NCBI GenBank assembly: GCA_036244855.1
Contig: BQKZ01001673.1
Coordinates: 21,794 to 85,793 of the forward strand
DNA: 64,000 nt
Direction of reading: 5' to 3'
Origin: Temnopleurus reevesii
Lineage: Eukaryota; Echinodermata; Echinoidea; Temnopleuroida; Temnopleuridae
Under the pieces are notes generated by a model. That model did no database searches, was not told the origin of the DNA, and was given only the letters and a program-made list of their open reading frames with translations. The position numbers were made by a program, and so were the translations under genes. This document shows positions 45,972 through 58,757 of this stretch, in pieces; the stretch's first letter is position 1; every line of letters begins with the position of its first letter.

Positions 45972-46382
45972 CACATATCGTGTCTGCATTTGTAGACTAA
46001 CATGGAGTCTTATATCATCTGAAGATGAACCACTAGCCTTCTCCCCCATGTTCGCTGGAGTAAATTGAATTAGAATAGCTTACCATCAACATAATTGAAC
46101 TGGGTCTGCGAACACATGCATAAAATATTTAAACGTCAAATAGAACTAACTTGGCTGTTCATTCCTTTACGTGATTCAATGTGTGTCATAAAAAGTGATG
46201 AATCAATTGTAATGATATTTGTAAGAATGAAAATTTGATTCGTCTTATGACGCATTATGGTTGTTTCATGCTCTACTAAACGGAGAGACAGCAAAAAGAC
46301 TGAGAACATGAAAGCAATTTAAAAGGTCATTAAAAAGGGTCTTAAATTGATTTTTACCGGTATTATGATTACACAGACCACT

Positions 46383-46425
46383 TGTGCGCTTTGAAACACC
46401 TGTATAAAGCGCCTTATAAATGTAA

Positions 46426-46456
<31 letters not shown>

Positions 46457-46461
46457 TATTA
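46383..46461 (+). mobile_element. SINE tail fragment (copy A)
   Basis: GCGCTTTGAAACACCTGTAT then AAGCGCCTTATAAATG and an ATT/ATC tail. It resembles the 3' end of the SINE family but with a distinct terminal sequence, so it may belong to another subfamily. Confidence 0.55.
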
Positions 46462-47000
46462 AATGCTAAATCTTAAATTCCGTCTCAATATGCTGAATAT
46501 TTTAGTGTGCACATATAGCTGCAGGTGAAAATGTTAGCCTTCAAAACCAACGTTTAGTAAGTCAAAAAGGTATTACATATTTCCTCCGTAGACACACTTT
46601 ATATGAATTGCGATTTGTTAGGACTCTAGATTAAACGTTCGTAGATATTCTCTATGTTTGCATTTTTTTGTTGGTTTTCCATCCTTTTGAATGAAATCAA
46701 ATATAGCAGACAGCTTGATTTTATTTATGTACAGTGTTCTTAGTACCAACATGTGTGTTAGTTATACAAATAAAATAAAGAGTCATGATTGCCAGTAATT
46801 TGCATTTTTATCACAATTTGCGTTTTGAAATTAAATTCTCACCGTTAAATCACAAAAGTTGGATTTTCTCTGTCAGTTTTTATTTGAGACACCCTTACCT
46901 TTGAATAGAGATGTTTTTATTGAATGGCAAACACCTGCAAATGTGTTCGGTGTAGATGTAGTGAATATCGTCATAGATTCATTGACAAATACACACTCCT

Positions 47001-47119
47001 GAGCCCTGTAACATACAGCTTTCCAATCAATCGCACGATTGATATCAGTCGTAAGTCTACGGGAAACCATGAACTTAAGATCTGCGATTGATCGCAAACG
47101 ATTTGATGTTACAGGCCCC
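47001..47119. mobile_element. Foldback element, family E (copy A)
   Basis: Ends GAGCCCTGTAACATACAG and inverted GGGGCCTGTAACATCAAATC, with inner AATCGCACGATTGATATCAG and TCGTAAGTCTACGGGAAACC. The most decayed of the three family-E elements in this copy. Confidence 0.75.
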
Positions 47120-48736
47120 ATGATAAAAATGCCCGCGTTTTGATGACTCGGAGAAAGCTATTTGTCTTAAAGATTGACATTTATTCAATTTAGCAAGAAA
47201 AAAGGAATGAAATGAGGCGAGAAAAATATTCAGTATGCCTGCCATTCATGAATTTTCTTAATAGTATTCTAGGCTTGGAAAATTATTACAAAAATAGAAT
47301 TTGACATGTTCTTCTCCTTTCTATGCACTGCAATATGGAGCATGCGAATGTGTTTTTGTTTGTTATGAACATATCATTAACAACAGGACACAAACCATTC
47401 CGCAAAAGTACATGCGAAATCATGTTTTAATTAAATGTTTAATTAGATTTGTATAGTAAAATCATTATAAACGCTAACGAACAATATTTTTACTGAAATA
47501 CTAATATTACAACGACGCATCATTTATCAGCAATTCTAGTGTCGTGTCGTAGTTTGAAATGGTTTATTAAAAAGATAATATCGTTTGGTTTTATGAATTT
47601 TCCTGTTTATCAATCAATCAATGATTTTGCACGTAACTTTTGCGCAATAGTTTGTGGTACATTGTTAAGTATAATTTATGTTCATAAAAAAACTAAACAC
47701 ATTCGCAAGGTCCATATATTTCTTCCTAAGCAATCCCTCCAGATGTGCCTTGTGCTAAAACCCAAGCATAATTCAAAATGGCTTAATCTGCTATCATTTT
47801 GAGATAAGTCTAAAACATACCATTCTGTTAATTTTATAATTCAATATCGATTCTTATTCAAGGATTCCATTTTCACTTTCTTTCACTTTATTTCACTTGT
47901 AATCTATATCCGCATTCAATTTCGATTGGCAGGATTCCAGCTCAGTTAACAAAAAAAAAAGGAAGGTACTAATTATACACCACGCATCCAGCTACATTCA
48001 ATAATATAATATCAAGTTCACATTATTATGTAATTATGTTGTCCATATCCCTCAATGTTCTGCACACATCATAAATAACACGAAAACTTCTGTCTCAATA
48101 AATGAATTAAATGTGCTGCTCGGTGCTCAACATCATCAGATATCAGATAATGTCATGAAGCGTATTAATATCAATTTGTCTGTAATCATAATTGGAAGCC
48201 CGTGCTGTTAATATCATCCCTGTCATGATCTGTTTAATAAAGAGAGACAAGCAAATTAGATCCTGCATCATAATCGTGCACTGCCATCGTGGATTTAGGC
48301 TTAGTTCTAATGCTTTTTAAACAGTCGAATTTGTCAAATGCTTTAATCGATGATCCGTGCATTTTTCAAGCCTAAACACATCATTTAGGGGAGATTTAAT
48401 AGTGAGTCAATGGCTACATTTTTTACGCTATTAAGTGGCCTGATTAGGATGTCATGTCTTTATTTTATTTGTTTAGTAATTATTCATGTTTTCATCATTT
48501 CATTTTGTCGCTATTAAAAGCAACGACAAATGTTTGCTTTTAAATTGGTGAAAGGACTACCTAATGTACGTGAAGTCAAGATTCTAATGAAAAGTATGAA
48601 ATGATCATTTCCAATTGGGTATACAGTGAAAAAAGTGTGGCGTTATAAATTAAGCTGATATAGTTTGATATAGATACTAGGGTGATGTTGAAATATGCAT
48701 GGATAACACCATCGGTTTTACCTTAAACCAGTACCA
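47120..48736. other. Gene-free stretch in copy A
   Basis: No exon or repeat recognised. The 87-codon frame at 47539-47802 exists in both copies without a domain I know. Confidence 0.45.
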
Positions 48737-48869
48737 GGGCCCCGTAACATAAAGGTTTGCGATTAATTGTTAATCTGATATCAATCGTAAGTCTATGGCA
48801 AACCATGTACTAAAAATTGATCGCAAAATTGAATAGCGATTAATCGCAAACCTTTATGTTACGGGGCCC
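48737..48869. mobile_element. Foldback element, family E (copy A)
   Basis: Ends GGGCCCCGTAACATAAAGGT and inverted GGGCCCCGTAACATAAAGGT, identical over the first 20 bases, followed by TTGCGATTAAT / TTGCGATTAATCGC. 133 bp, the best-preserved copy. Confidence 0.85.
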
Positions 48870-49409
48870 AGGTAAATTTAACGCCAGTAATTTTGCATTG
48901 CATTAACGCACAAAAATTGAGCTCTCATGTGAAAACATAATATCTGAGTGAAAAAGGACATACTTTATTTCATACTTTACTCCAACATAATTAATTTTTA
49001 ATGATACAGCTTTAACATGCTTGTTTCAAACAGCCTTTGAATTTTGATCATGAAAATGGTCACGTGATCAGAAATTTTCTCGAGGAGTACCTCATAGAGC
49101 AAAGTGCTGCAATTGTCATAATGGACCGGTGTAAATTCGACAGAAAATGAAATAATAAAACAAGATATGGATATCATAAAAGAGTCTTGAAGACTTTCAA
49201 CCTCTCTCGCGCGAAACGTCATCTTAACCGTTCGTAAAATTGGCGGGAGAAATGCGAGGTTTTGGCGGTATAAATCATCGCAGGAGTCGGGAACCCATGT
49301 AATTAAGGAGAGAGCCCTGAGACAGAGGTATAAACAAACAGAGTTGAGGAGCTTGTCAGTGTAGATAGACTGATAGGGATGGCTGGAAGAGGGCAAGGTG
49401 ATCCCGGGG

Positions 49410-49410
49410 N
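49410..49410. other. Single N at the junction of the duplicated segments
   Basis: Left of it the sequence ends as copy B does at 61045, and right of it begins as copy A does at 37679. The duplication breakpoint therefore coincides exactly with an undetermined base. Confidence 0.99.
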
Positions 49411-49560
49411 GGTCAACCATGACCACTAATCATATTCAATGTTCAGAAACGGAAGCGATGTCGTGTCTTGGTTCGGAATCTCACCTTTTTTTCTTCTTAT
49501 TCTTTTTTCTTGGTAGGGAGGGGGTATATAAACGTTTCTGCGCGGAGATCCAGAATTTGG

Positions 49561-49729
49561 TTGTGTTTCATAAAGCTGTGCGTAGATCTACGCACGGCTG
49601 TTCGAACGACTGGTTATCCTTTCTCACACTCAGTGACAAAACCAGGCGATGGATTGCACCGAAGAAATGATCACCAGTCGTTCGCACAGTCGTGTGTAGA
49701 TGTACGCACAGCTTTATGAAACACGGCCC
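49561..49729. mobile_element. Foldback element, family J (copy B)
   Basis: Counterpart of 37829-37997 with only a couple of differences (for example AGTGACAAAACC against AGTAACAACACC). Confidence 0.8.
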
Positions 49730-49742
49730 TTGTCAAGAAAGA

Positions 49743-49842
49743 TTTTGATTTGATTTGATTTTATTCGTCATAATGCAAGAAAAATACATTGACAAGGATA
49801 TCCCATGAAAGCCGAAGGCTTATTTCCAATGGGGTCCTTGAT
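49743..49842 (-). mobile_element. Probable LINE 3' end fragment, reverse strand (copy B)
   Basis: Counterpart of 38011-38110. The 94-codon reverse frame leading into it (49768-50052) is open here, but copy A has a stop codon in the same frame where AGAATTGAAC reads AGAATAAAAC. Confidence 0.45.
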
Positions 49843-50428
49843 GGATTCCTTGATGAATTCCCCCTTTAAGTCACCATGCCTATAAAGTGCTAAGTATGGA
49901 CATGGAAGCCATATGTTCAATTCTTCAAGACTAGTCAATGGTTGACGATGACTGATTAACTCTCGTTTAAATTTACGACGACATAACACTTTAACAGAAA
50001 CCAGTTTAACATGAGTTAGTTTAATAGAGATGTGAACGGGGCGAGCGGTCATGAAAGTGGACTTCCAAACTGGTTTAGAAATTCAAAGATATGTCCGATT
50101 GTCGGTGAGTCCGGGGTACCAGGAGATTATGACAGGCGGTGAATTTGGTCCACCTTACTTTAAACAAAAGGACAGGTAAATAACAATACTTATCACATAA
50201 CAATCATAATCAATTGCAGATTACGCATTTCGGAGGGGAAGATATTCTTAAGGAATAGATAATAAAATGTGTGTGACTTTATGCACTTGTTTCGGGTTGT
50301 GAAAGGTTTAGCCGGTTTTGTTTCTGCGCTCACTGTACTTTTAATTGAAATGGCGTTTATGAACCGCCTAATCAACCACAAATCGAAACAAGAGCATGAG
50401 ATCCCATATGTGACAATATATTGCATAC

Positions 50429-50682
50429 TTAAAGCCTGCTTCACACCTTTGCGTTTTTAGCCTGCCTAGGTCTAGCATTTTTGGAAATTAAAAACGCTTC
50501 CTTGACGGACAGTATACGCCGATCAGACGGTGGACTGACGTTCGGCTTGCGCTCAACGAACATACGACGAGCGTCAGTCCACCGCATGACCTGCGTCTTT
50601 GTGCGTTAAGGGAGCGTTTTTAACTTCCAAAAACGCTGGGCCGACGCAGGCTTAATTCGCAAAGGTGTACCGCAGGCTTTAA
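50429..50682. mobile_element. Foldback element, family A (copy B)
   Basis: Counterpart of 38696-38949, same 254-bp length but with noticeably more substitutions than surrounding DNA, for example TCTAGCATTTTTGG against CCTAGCGTTATTGG. TTAA at both ends. Confidence 0.85.
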
Positions 50683-51023
50683 AGTAAGGTGGACAAAATA
50701 CACTGCAGGACACAATCCACTGCAGGACACAATCCGCTGGTACACCAATGACTCCAACCGGTACCGAGCGGCTCTATAACGCAATGACTCGCGCTTGAAT
50801 TCCCTGTTCAGTGGCCGTCAAATCGCCCTGATACAATTTGTCAAGGAGAATTTTCCGGTGCACCCGTCAAAAATAATGCGCCACCGAGTCAGGGGAGAGT
50901 AACCGTCTAGCATTAGGGATGTACAGAGGGGGAAAGGAAAGATCAGATGAAGGGTCGAATGTGTTAAATTATAAGACGAAAGAGGTAGTAGTAGTAGTAG
51001 TAGTAGTAGTAGTAATAGTAGTA

Positions 51024-51310
51024 GTGTAGTGGTTCTGACTCTCGCCTTTCAGGCAGAATTCCGCGGTTCGAGTCCTACCCAGGGCGTTAATTTCCTTCAG
51101 CAAGAAATTCATCCACACTGTGCTGCACTCAACCTAGGTGAAAAATGGGTACCAGGCAGGAATTTATTCCTTGGAATGCTTGAGCGCCTAACTGGCTTCC
51201 TCGGAAGTTATAGCCAGTGTAATAATATGGTACCTAGTATCAAGCGCAGTAGAGTATATGCATATAGTGATTGCGCTATATAAATGGACCTATTATTATT
51301 ATTATTATTA
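51024..51310 (+). mobile_element. Full-length tRNA-derived SINE (copy B)
   Basis: Counterpart of 39291-39577, apparently identical in the body including the B box GGTTCGAGTCC. Confidence 0.9.
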
Positions 51311-51785
51311 GTAGTAGTAGTAGTAGTAGTAGCAGTGGTGGTGGTGGTGGTTGTGGTGGTGGTGGTTGTGGTAGTATTAATAGTAGCAATATAGAGTCTG
51401 AGGAACCGGGGGCTGAGGGGGCCTGCCCCACCCCATATTTTTGACAAGTGTGTGTGTGTGTATGTGTGCCCGCAATCTCGAAATCATTCCGCCCCTCCTG
51501 CAGTAGTAGTTGTTGTTGTCGTTGTTGTTGATATAATTATTTTTGTTGAAGCAGGAGTAGTAGAAGAAAGAGGAAGAAGGAAAATGACATAAGTTAAGTT
51601 AAACGACCAAGAATAAGAAAATAAAGCAAGAAGGAGAAGAGGAGAAGGAATAGTACACGAAAAAGTAATACAAACCAACACTGAACGATGATGATGATGA
51701 TGATGATGATGATTGAGAGGATGAGGAGGAAGAAGAAATAGAAGGAGGAGAAGAAAATGAAGAAGAAGAATAAGAAGAGGGGGAG
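51311..51785. repeat. Compound microsatellite region (copy B)
   Basis: Counterpart of 39578-40105 with about 8-9 ATG units at 51687-51712 and only a few GAA units near 51758-51778. Confidence 0.9.
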
Positions 51786-54420
51786 GAGACAAAGTGGACA
51801 GAAAAAAACAAGGGGGTTGGGACCTTCAAAAGAAAAAATACGAAAAAGAAAGAACAGTGGTATATAGTTTAAAGGAGATGGGTGTTATAAGGACTAAAGG
51901 ACATGGTCGAGAGGTTAATAAAAGAATAGACAGAGGGGATAAGGAGATAAGAAAGACAGAAAGAGACAAAAGAAGATTTGAAAGAAGCCGGTTATCCTGG
52001 TATTGCGGCACGTGTGGACGTAAATTTGATATTCATATTTGATGATCTGTATCATTGAAGCCTCAATGACTATCGCCCTCCATGGGGAGTATAGCACAGG
52101 CGCGAACGGTGTATAATTTTCACTATACTTATTACGAATCTTCATAATCAGATTTTGGTTGAGATGGAGACTTTAAAAAATTGAGTTTTTCGATTCAATG
52201 ATGAGGGTAATCGTGCCTGTAAGTGGGTGATAATGGATCGCTTGCTTCAAGCAAAATGCGGTCGAGATTGACGGGGTCAAAGGTCAAGTTGATTGATGCG
52301 TTTTTAAGGAGGGATGGAATTCACAATGAGGGATAAAGTCAGTGTCCGGTTATTGATATCCATGCCATGTATCATAATTGATATACTATGAAATTCAAAT
52401 TATGGTTTGTCGTATGTGAATGTCAAGATCATTATGATGTTTTTTAAAGGAATAATAAGAAAGATATGGGACGTTTTAGATATTTAACATGCTAGATATG
52501 AGGGGTACTTTAAAGAAAGAGAAGGGAGTTGCGAGACAAAGAGAAACAATGGATTAACATTGAATAATTGTTGATTCAAAATTTGATGTAGGTCAAACAG
52601 TTAGGGTTGAAATGAAATGAATAGAGAGAAAGAGAAAGAGAGGGAGAGAGAGAGTGAAATTAAAAAGAAGAAAGGAAATAGACAGAAAGAGAGCAGCGGA
52701 GATGGAGTGGAATACTAGTATATCATCCGATATTCGGTCGGGAAAATTTCTCTCCCTTATATGCGCATACTGCGGCAGATTCAATAAACAGTTTCATCAG
52801 TGTATATACATTTCAGTGTATAATTTGGACATCCCAGGATTCTCGATGATTATTATTTTTTCTGGCTGTCTGTTGGAATCAAATTTTAATTGTCCCTGGG
52901 TCTCGCTGGCATGCATATTACATGTAATGCATTTACAAATGCCATTGACGAACTAATCCAATAATCATCGCTCGTGTTAATATCTAAAGGTAACAGTTAT
53001 TAAGACGAAGGATAAAATTGAAATATTGAATGTATTCTGACAGTCTGACAGAGAGGGTATTGGTAATTTGGGAGTCATATTTTATCATGTTTCTTTATGC
53101 ATGAGACAGTAACCACAGGCAATTTTCAGGCCTGAGAACAGATTACCACCAAGTCATTTTATTATCATAATGGATTCTTTTCTTCATATTTTTGTCATTT
53201 TTAAACCGATCATTGAAATACGATCTACTTTAAATAGTATGCGTAAAAACGTTCAAACCATACTGTATATCTAATTATTTGTGTTTTTATATGTTGCAAA
53301 GATACTGCTTTCGTTTCTACGACTAAATTTGTGTGCATGCGTTCGCAATCGATTCAATAATTCAAAAATCAAATAGAAATTAGTTTGAACTTGAATGAGA
53401 TGCTCTCGATGGACGAACGAATTATCTTCCTACACAGAACGGCACGCGTGGGACCAGGCTGAATGAAATGAGATTCGATTTGTTATTTGAATAGTACATA
53501 TTGATATATCAATCATCTGAGTCTAATAATTGTTAACGTTTAACGGAAGCTGCCATGGCCAAACGTGTTTAGGGCTCTAGAACTGATGATTAGTTCCTAG
53601 CTTGTTATAATGAAACCTGTGGTAGAAGTGGGAATGGTGGCACGGTGGCCGGGTTGTGGGTGTGATACAGTAGTGATGTGATGATGCCAGTTACCACCCA
53701 CGGGTATCTGTCCGGTCAAAATGGCGTCAAAACGTTACTGATTGAATTTGAATGCATGGTCCAAAAGATATGCATTAGATCAAAAAATATCCCTTCATTA
53801 ATCTCTTTCTAGATTTCGATTAGCTTGAAGGCACAAGAATGATGTTAGCATTCTGAAAATACTAAATGTTCACTCAATAGCGAGTTGAATTTGAGTGCCT
53901 TCGAATATTTTTTCATTCGTTTTCTAGAAATGTAAACCACGTGATTACTTCGATGATATGTGGGATTATGGACACCACTACAAAATGTGTGAAATAAACG
54001 TAATAACTGTTTTAAAAGATATCCCATTAATACAGATTCACTCGTTTATCATATAGTGCAAATTATCGCTCATGGTTTATTTTCTTCTTTTTTTATAGCG
54101 AGAGAGTGGGAGAGAGAGATGAGGAAAAGATAACCTAACAGATAATCGTGTCGAGCTTGTTTGCATTCATGACTTTCACGATGATTCAAACTTTCCAAAA
54201 AGTTTTGATGCGAGCCACTAATTTGTGCATAATTCTAAACTTATATTTGCTCTTTTCATTTTGACTTTCCATAGTTTGTCTCCAGCACCCGTCAACATGT
54301 CTCTCATTCTGACGAGAGAATTAATTCGTCTGGGATAAAGTCGTCCATGTTTCAAATTATCGTTCATTGATTATAATTTAAGATTGAATTGAGGAGAAAA
54401 AAATGAAAATTATACATTAG
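51786..54420. other. Gene-free stretch in copy B
   Basis: Counterpart of 40106-42755. Contains the diverged pocket at about 53934-54070. Confidence 0.5.
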
Positions 54421-54700
54421 TTGGGATTTGAGACGGTTTAACAATCAATTGTATCTTTATTTTCTGGATTCTCCACCATGTATTGTGTATCTGCAATATA
54501 ATTAACAAGTAACTATTATAACCGTTTTACATATTTGCGATATTTAAATTGATTGAAAACAATTTTGATTAGCATACCATCAGTTGAGATTGTAGACGAT
54601 TTACTAATCAACGGTATGTCTACTTTGCAAGGTTCTCCACCATGTTTCAGTCAACTGCAATGCGTTTTATCGTTACTCAATTAACGGTTTTATGATTTTT
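54421..54700. repeat. Degenerate internal direct repeat (copy B)
   Basis: Counterpart of 42756-43035 with no difference that I can see. Confidence 0.5.
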
Positions 54701-54913
54701 CTTTTTCTTTTCACATGATCCGCCTGTTTCTGGTTGTTTCACGCTCTTCATTCATCAATCTGACCAATGTTCATATTTTTTGCCTCATCATGTTACACAT
54801 ATACAGGTAAGTGACGTCATCAATTCATTTTGTATTCTTTGAAAATGTAATAAACATGTTAAACTTTACATTTGAAAATGAACATCGAAATGAATGGTTT
54901 CATATCGAACCAA

Positions 54914-55040
54914 GGGCCTGTAACATAAAAGATGCAATTGAACTTACAATAAATATTTATCGTAAGTCTATGGCAAAATGTGTATCAAAGAGATGCAATT
55001 AATTGCAAGATTAATTGCATCTCTTTTATGTTACAGGCCC
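54914..55040. mobile_element. Foldback element, family E (copy B)
   Basis: Counterpart of 43249-43375, no differences seen. Confidence 0.8.
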
Positions 55041-55849
55041 CAAATCTGGTAAGTACCAATTTAATCCAAATGTGACATCGTAAAGGCATTTCCATTACTG
55101 TTTCTCCTGTTTTTTTTACAAGGCCAGTCTTGGTTCTGCCGAGTAAGATTCGACTCAGTGTCAGTTTTAATCAACTTTTTTTCTGAATTAAAAGTAATCA
55201 TAGGTAACGAGTCATTTTTATTCGAAGCTATGTGACATCAACTAAGAATTGACATGATATGGGCTGGAAGAAGAAAACCTCCAGATTAGTCACTTTGACT
55301 AAGATGAAATTTATTTATAGGTGATGCATTTTCCATATTCACTGCATCAAATTTGCTCAATAAAGACCAACAGATTTTAATGAAACGATTGTACGGTCTG
55401 GAGAATGAGCTCAGAGGAACAAGTAAATACGATAATTTGTATGATGCAATTTCAATGTAGTCATGGGTCGTGAACTTGTGAAATAAAACCTAAGATCATG
55501 CTGTCATGGGAGTATAGCAGTTACTATCTCCCCGGTGTGACGGTGATTCAGTGGTCATGTGATACGGTAGAGTCATGCCGATCGTTCTTTAAGGGCACGT
55601 GACCTAGCAATTCAATATAAAAAGTCATATTTAATATTGCGAGATATACACAAACACGGGTCATGTATTATTGCTTTATGATCAGCATGCACCAATTGTT
55701 GCATTCATAGAATACATGTTGGTTGTACCTCATAAAAAAGGGGTGTAGAACGTTGAACAGTTTGTTGTTCATTCGGTCTTGCATTGCCCATCCAGTGAAT
55801 ATTAATTCACTACTATCATGATTTACTACGAAATTACAATAGATGTCTT

Positions 55850-56031
55850 AAAGGGTATTCAAAATCAACTGCTAATCAACTGCAACTAATCGACTGCAGC
55901 TTTGCAAATTGTAACGCGCATTTTCATTCGCGCACGGTATGCGCATTTTAACAATAACAATGATTTTGATCGGCATGTTCTGATCAACTGCAACTTGCTA
56001 TCAATTGCAATTTTTGAACAACGCCTCCTTA
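55850..56031 (+). mobile_element. Foldback element, family B (copy B)
   Basis: Counterpart of 44195-44376, no differences seen. Confidence 0.75.
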
Positions 56032-56203
56032 ATCATTATAACAGAGTTATATATATATATACATTAAACAAATATTTGAACCTTGCCAGCATATTATATA
56101 CACCTTAATGTGGTTTTTGGGGGGTTTTTTGTTTGGAGGTACAGGCGCTGGGACAATAGCAGCACCCTTTGGGGTGGAGATGTGCACTATTACGATGGAG
56201 AGA

Positions 56204-56283
56204 TCCACCCTATGGAGCATATCTCTACCCTATGGAGCATATCTCCACCCTATTGGGCATATCTCTACCCTATTGGGCATATC
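56204..56283. repeat. 20-bp minisatellite, four units (copy B)
   Basis: Counterpart of 44549-44628 with the same number and order of unit variants. Confidence 0.9.
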
Positions 56284-56495
56284 TCTAACCTAAAGGGTAC
56301 TGTTATCGTACCAACGAGTGCACCCTAAATTCTTAGCATGTACAGAAAGCGATTGATAATGATATATGAATCTACAATTATGGTATTGCCCCCTTTTCCC
56401 TCCAATACTGTTGTATTCATCTATATTTCAGAAACTTTGCCAACGTTGCCATTCCATACATAGATTTTCCTTCATGTTGTCTACATATACATATG

Positions 56496-56649
56496 GCAGG
56501 AATTTACTCCTTGGAATGCTTGAGCGCCTAACTGGCTTGCTCGGCAGTTATAGCCAGGGTAATAATATGGTACCTAGTATCAAGCACAGCAGAGTATATG
56601 CATACAGTGATTGCGCTATATAAATGGACCTATTATTATTATTATTATT
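56496..56649 (+). mobile_element. 5'-truncated SINE (copy B)
   Basis: Counterpart of 44841-44994. Confidence 0.85.
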
Positions 56650-57158
56650 TGTTTAGATTTAGTTATTATTTCAGTGTCTTTGATATTTTCAATGGTTATT
56701 TCTACTGGTTTTCTCATTTGATATTCATGAAAATTCCCGCGTTCAACTCGCCTGGTAATGAGGCTAAATGCGAACAATGTATGTTTCGGAAAATAGGTAT
56801 CGTCGTATTGAATCCATCATTCTCATTGACACCATTTTCAAAGGGAAACGTTCTTCACACTATACGTGTAGTTCTTTTGCACACATCCAATTCTCAACGC
56901 AATGGGTAAATTCTAAGCATGTCGGACGCTCATTACAATCAAAGATATCATCCAATATCAGAATGATCCATAGACATTGTAAAAATAGACTCGAAAGGGG
57001 AAAAAGATCATTACTATTGCTAACACGTGACTCGACTTGGCTCGCGTGGTAGACTCGAAATACAGACCTTATCTGGATACTTTGTTTAGTGGTGCCGACT
57101 AAATAGGAGCAAATGCGTCCGTAATGAACTCTAGCACAGCTGCTAAAAAGACATATTT

Positions 57159-57334
57159 AACACGATATAAACTATTTTCGAAAAATAAAGTCGAACACCA
57201 TTTCAATGGTTCTTTCTAATGCTATTCAAATCTTAACCGGCTTGTCATTGTTTTGTCTGCACAGTTCTATTCACGGCGAACGGATCTATTCTCCTTCAAC
57301 CGACTTTATTTTTCGAAAATAGTTTATATCATAT
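57159..57334. mobile_element. Foldback element, family C, first of a pair (copy B)
   Basis: Counterpart of 45522-45697. Confidence 0.8.
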
Positions 57335-57432
57335 TATTACCTAATTTTTGGTTAAAACCAGATTTTAGATCTCATTGTAGTTTTATATTTCAGACGTAAC
57401 TCATGTTCGTTGTAGACGGGAAATATACCATG

Positions 57433-57608
57433 AATACGAAATAAACTATTTCTGAAAAGTTAAGTGGGCCACAGACAATAGAGCCGTACGCCATGTATTC
57501 AACTGTGCGGACACAACAATCGCAAGCCAGTTCCGATTTGAATAGAATTAGAAAGGACCATTCAATTTGCATTCGACTTAATTTTTCGAAAATATCTTAT
57601 GTCGTGTT
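57433..57608. mobile_element. Foldback element, family C, second of a pair (copy B)
   Basis: Counterpart of 45796-45971. Confidence 0.8.
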
Positions 57609-58020
57609 CACATATCGTGTCTGCATTTGTAGACTAACATGGAGTCTTATATCATCTGAAGATGAACCACTAGCCTTCTCCCCCATGTTCGCTGGAGTAA
57701 ATTGAATTAGAATAGCTTACCATCAACATAATTGAACTGGGTCTGCGAACACATGCATAAAATATTTAAACGTCAAATAGAACTAACTTGGCTGTTCATT
57801 CCTTTACGTGATTCATTGTGTGTCATAAAAAGTGATGAATCAATTGTAATGATATTTGTAAGAATGAAAATTTGATTCGTCTTATGACGCATTATGGTTT
57901 GTTTCATGCTCTACTAAACGGAGAGACAGCAAAAAGACTGAGAACATGAAAGCAATTTAAAAGGTCATTAAAAAGGGTCTTAAATTGATTTTTACCGGTA
58001 TTATGATTACACAGACCACT

Positions 58021-58063
58021 TGTGCGCTTTGAAACACCTGTATAAAGCGCCTTATAAATGTAA

Positions 58064-58094
<31 letters not shown>

Positions 58095-58098
58095 TATT
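58021..58098 (+). mobile_element. SINE tail fragment (copy B)
   Basis: Counterpart of 46383-46461. Confidence 0.55.
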
Positions 58099-58638
58099 AA
58101 ATGCTAAATCTTAAATTCCGTCTCAATATGCTGAATATTTTAGTGTGCACATATAGCTGCAGGTGAAAATGTTAGCCTTCAAAACCAACGTTTAGTAAGT
58201 CAAAAAGGTATTACATATTTCCTCCGTAGACACACTTTATATGAATTGCGATTTGTTAGGACTCTAGATTAAACGTTCGTAGATATTCTCTATGTTTGCA
58301 TTTTTTTGTTGGTTTTCCATCCTTTTGAATGAAATCAAATATAGCAGACAGCTTGATTTTATTTATGTACAGTGTTCTTAGTACCAACATGTGTGTTAGT
58401 TATACAAATAAAATAAAGAGTCATGATTGCCAGTAATTTGCATTTTTATCACAATTTGCGTTTTGAAATTAAATTCTCACCGTTAAATCACAAAAGTTGG
58501 ATTTTCTCTGTCAGTTTTTATTTGAGACACCCTTACCTTTGAATAGGGATGTTTTTATTGAATGGCAAACACCTGCAAATGTGTTCGGTGTAGATGTAGT
58601 GAATATCGTCATAGATTCATTGACAAATACACACTCCT

Positions 58639-58757
58639 GAGCCCTGTAACATACAGCTTTCCAATCAATCGCACGATTGATATCAGTCGTAAGTCTACGG
58701 GAAACCATGAACTTAAGATCTGCGATTGATCGCAAACGATTTGATGTTACAGGCCCC
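58639..58757. mobile_element. Foldback element, family E (copy B)
   Basis: Counterpart of 47001-47119. Confidence 0.75.

Larger units (their letters stand above)
37679..49409. repeat. Large duplicated segment, copy A (11.7 kb)
   Basis: Collinear with 49411-61045 from GGTCAACCATGACCACTAAT at the start to AAGGTGATCCCGGGG at the end. The copies have the same order of SINEs, foldback elements and microsatellites. Differences are substitutions, microsatellite length changes and a few diverged pockets. Copy A ends exactly at the single N (49410). No gene was recognised in it. The junction is most simply an assembly artefact from a heterozygous genome. Confidence 0.95.

Noticed and set aside
49768..50052. 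94-codon reverse frame as a possible LINE ORF2 C-terminus
   Set aside because: Copy A carries a stop in the same frame and no reverse transcriptase or endonuclease motif is present. Only the LINE-like 3' tail is kept as a low-confidence call.
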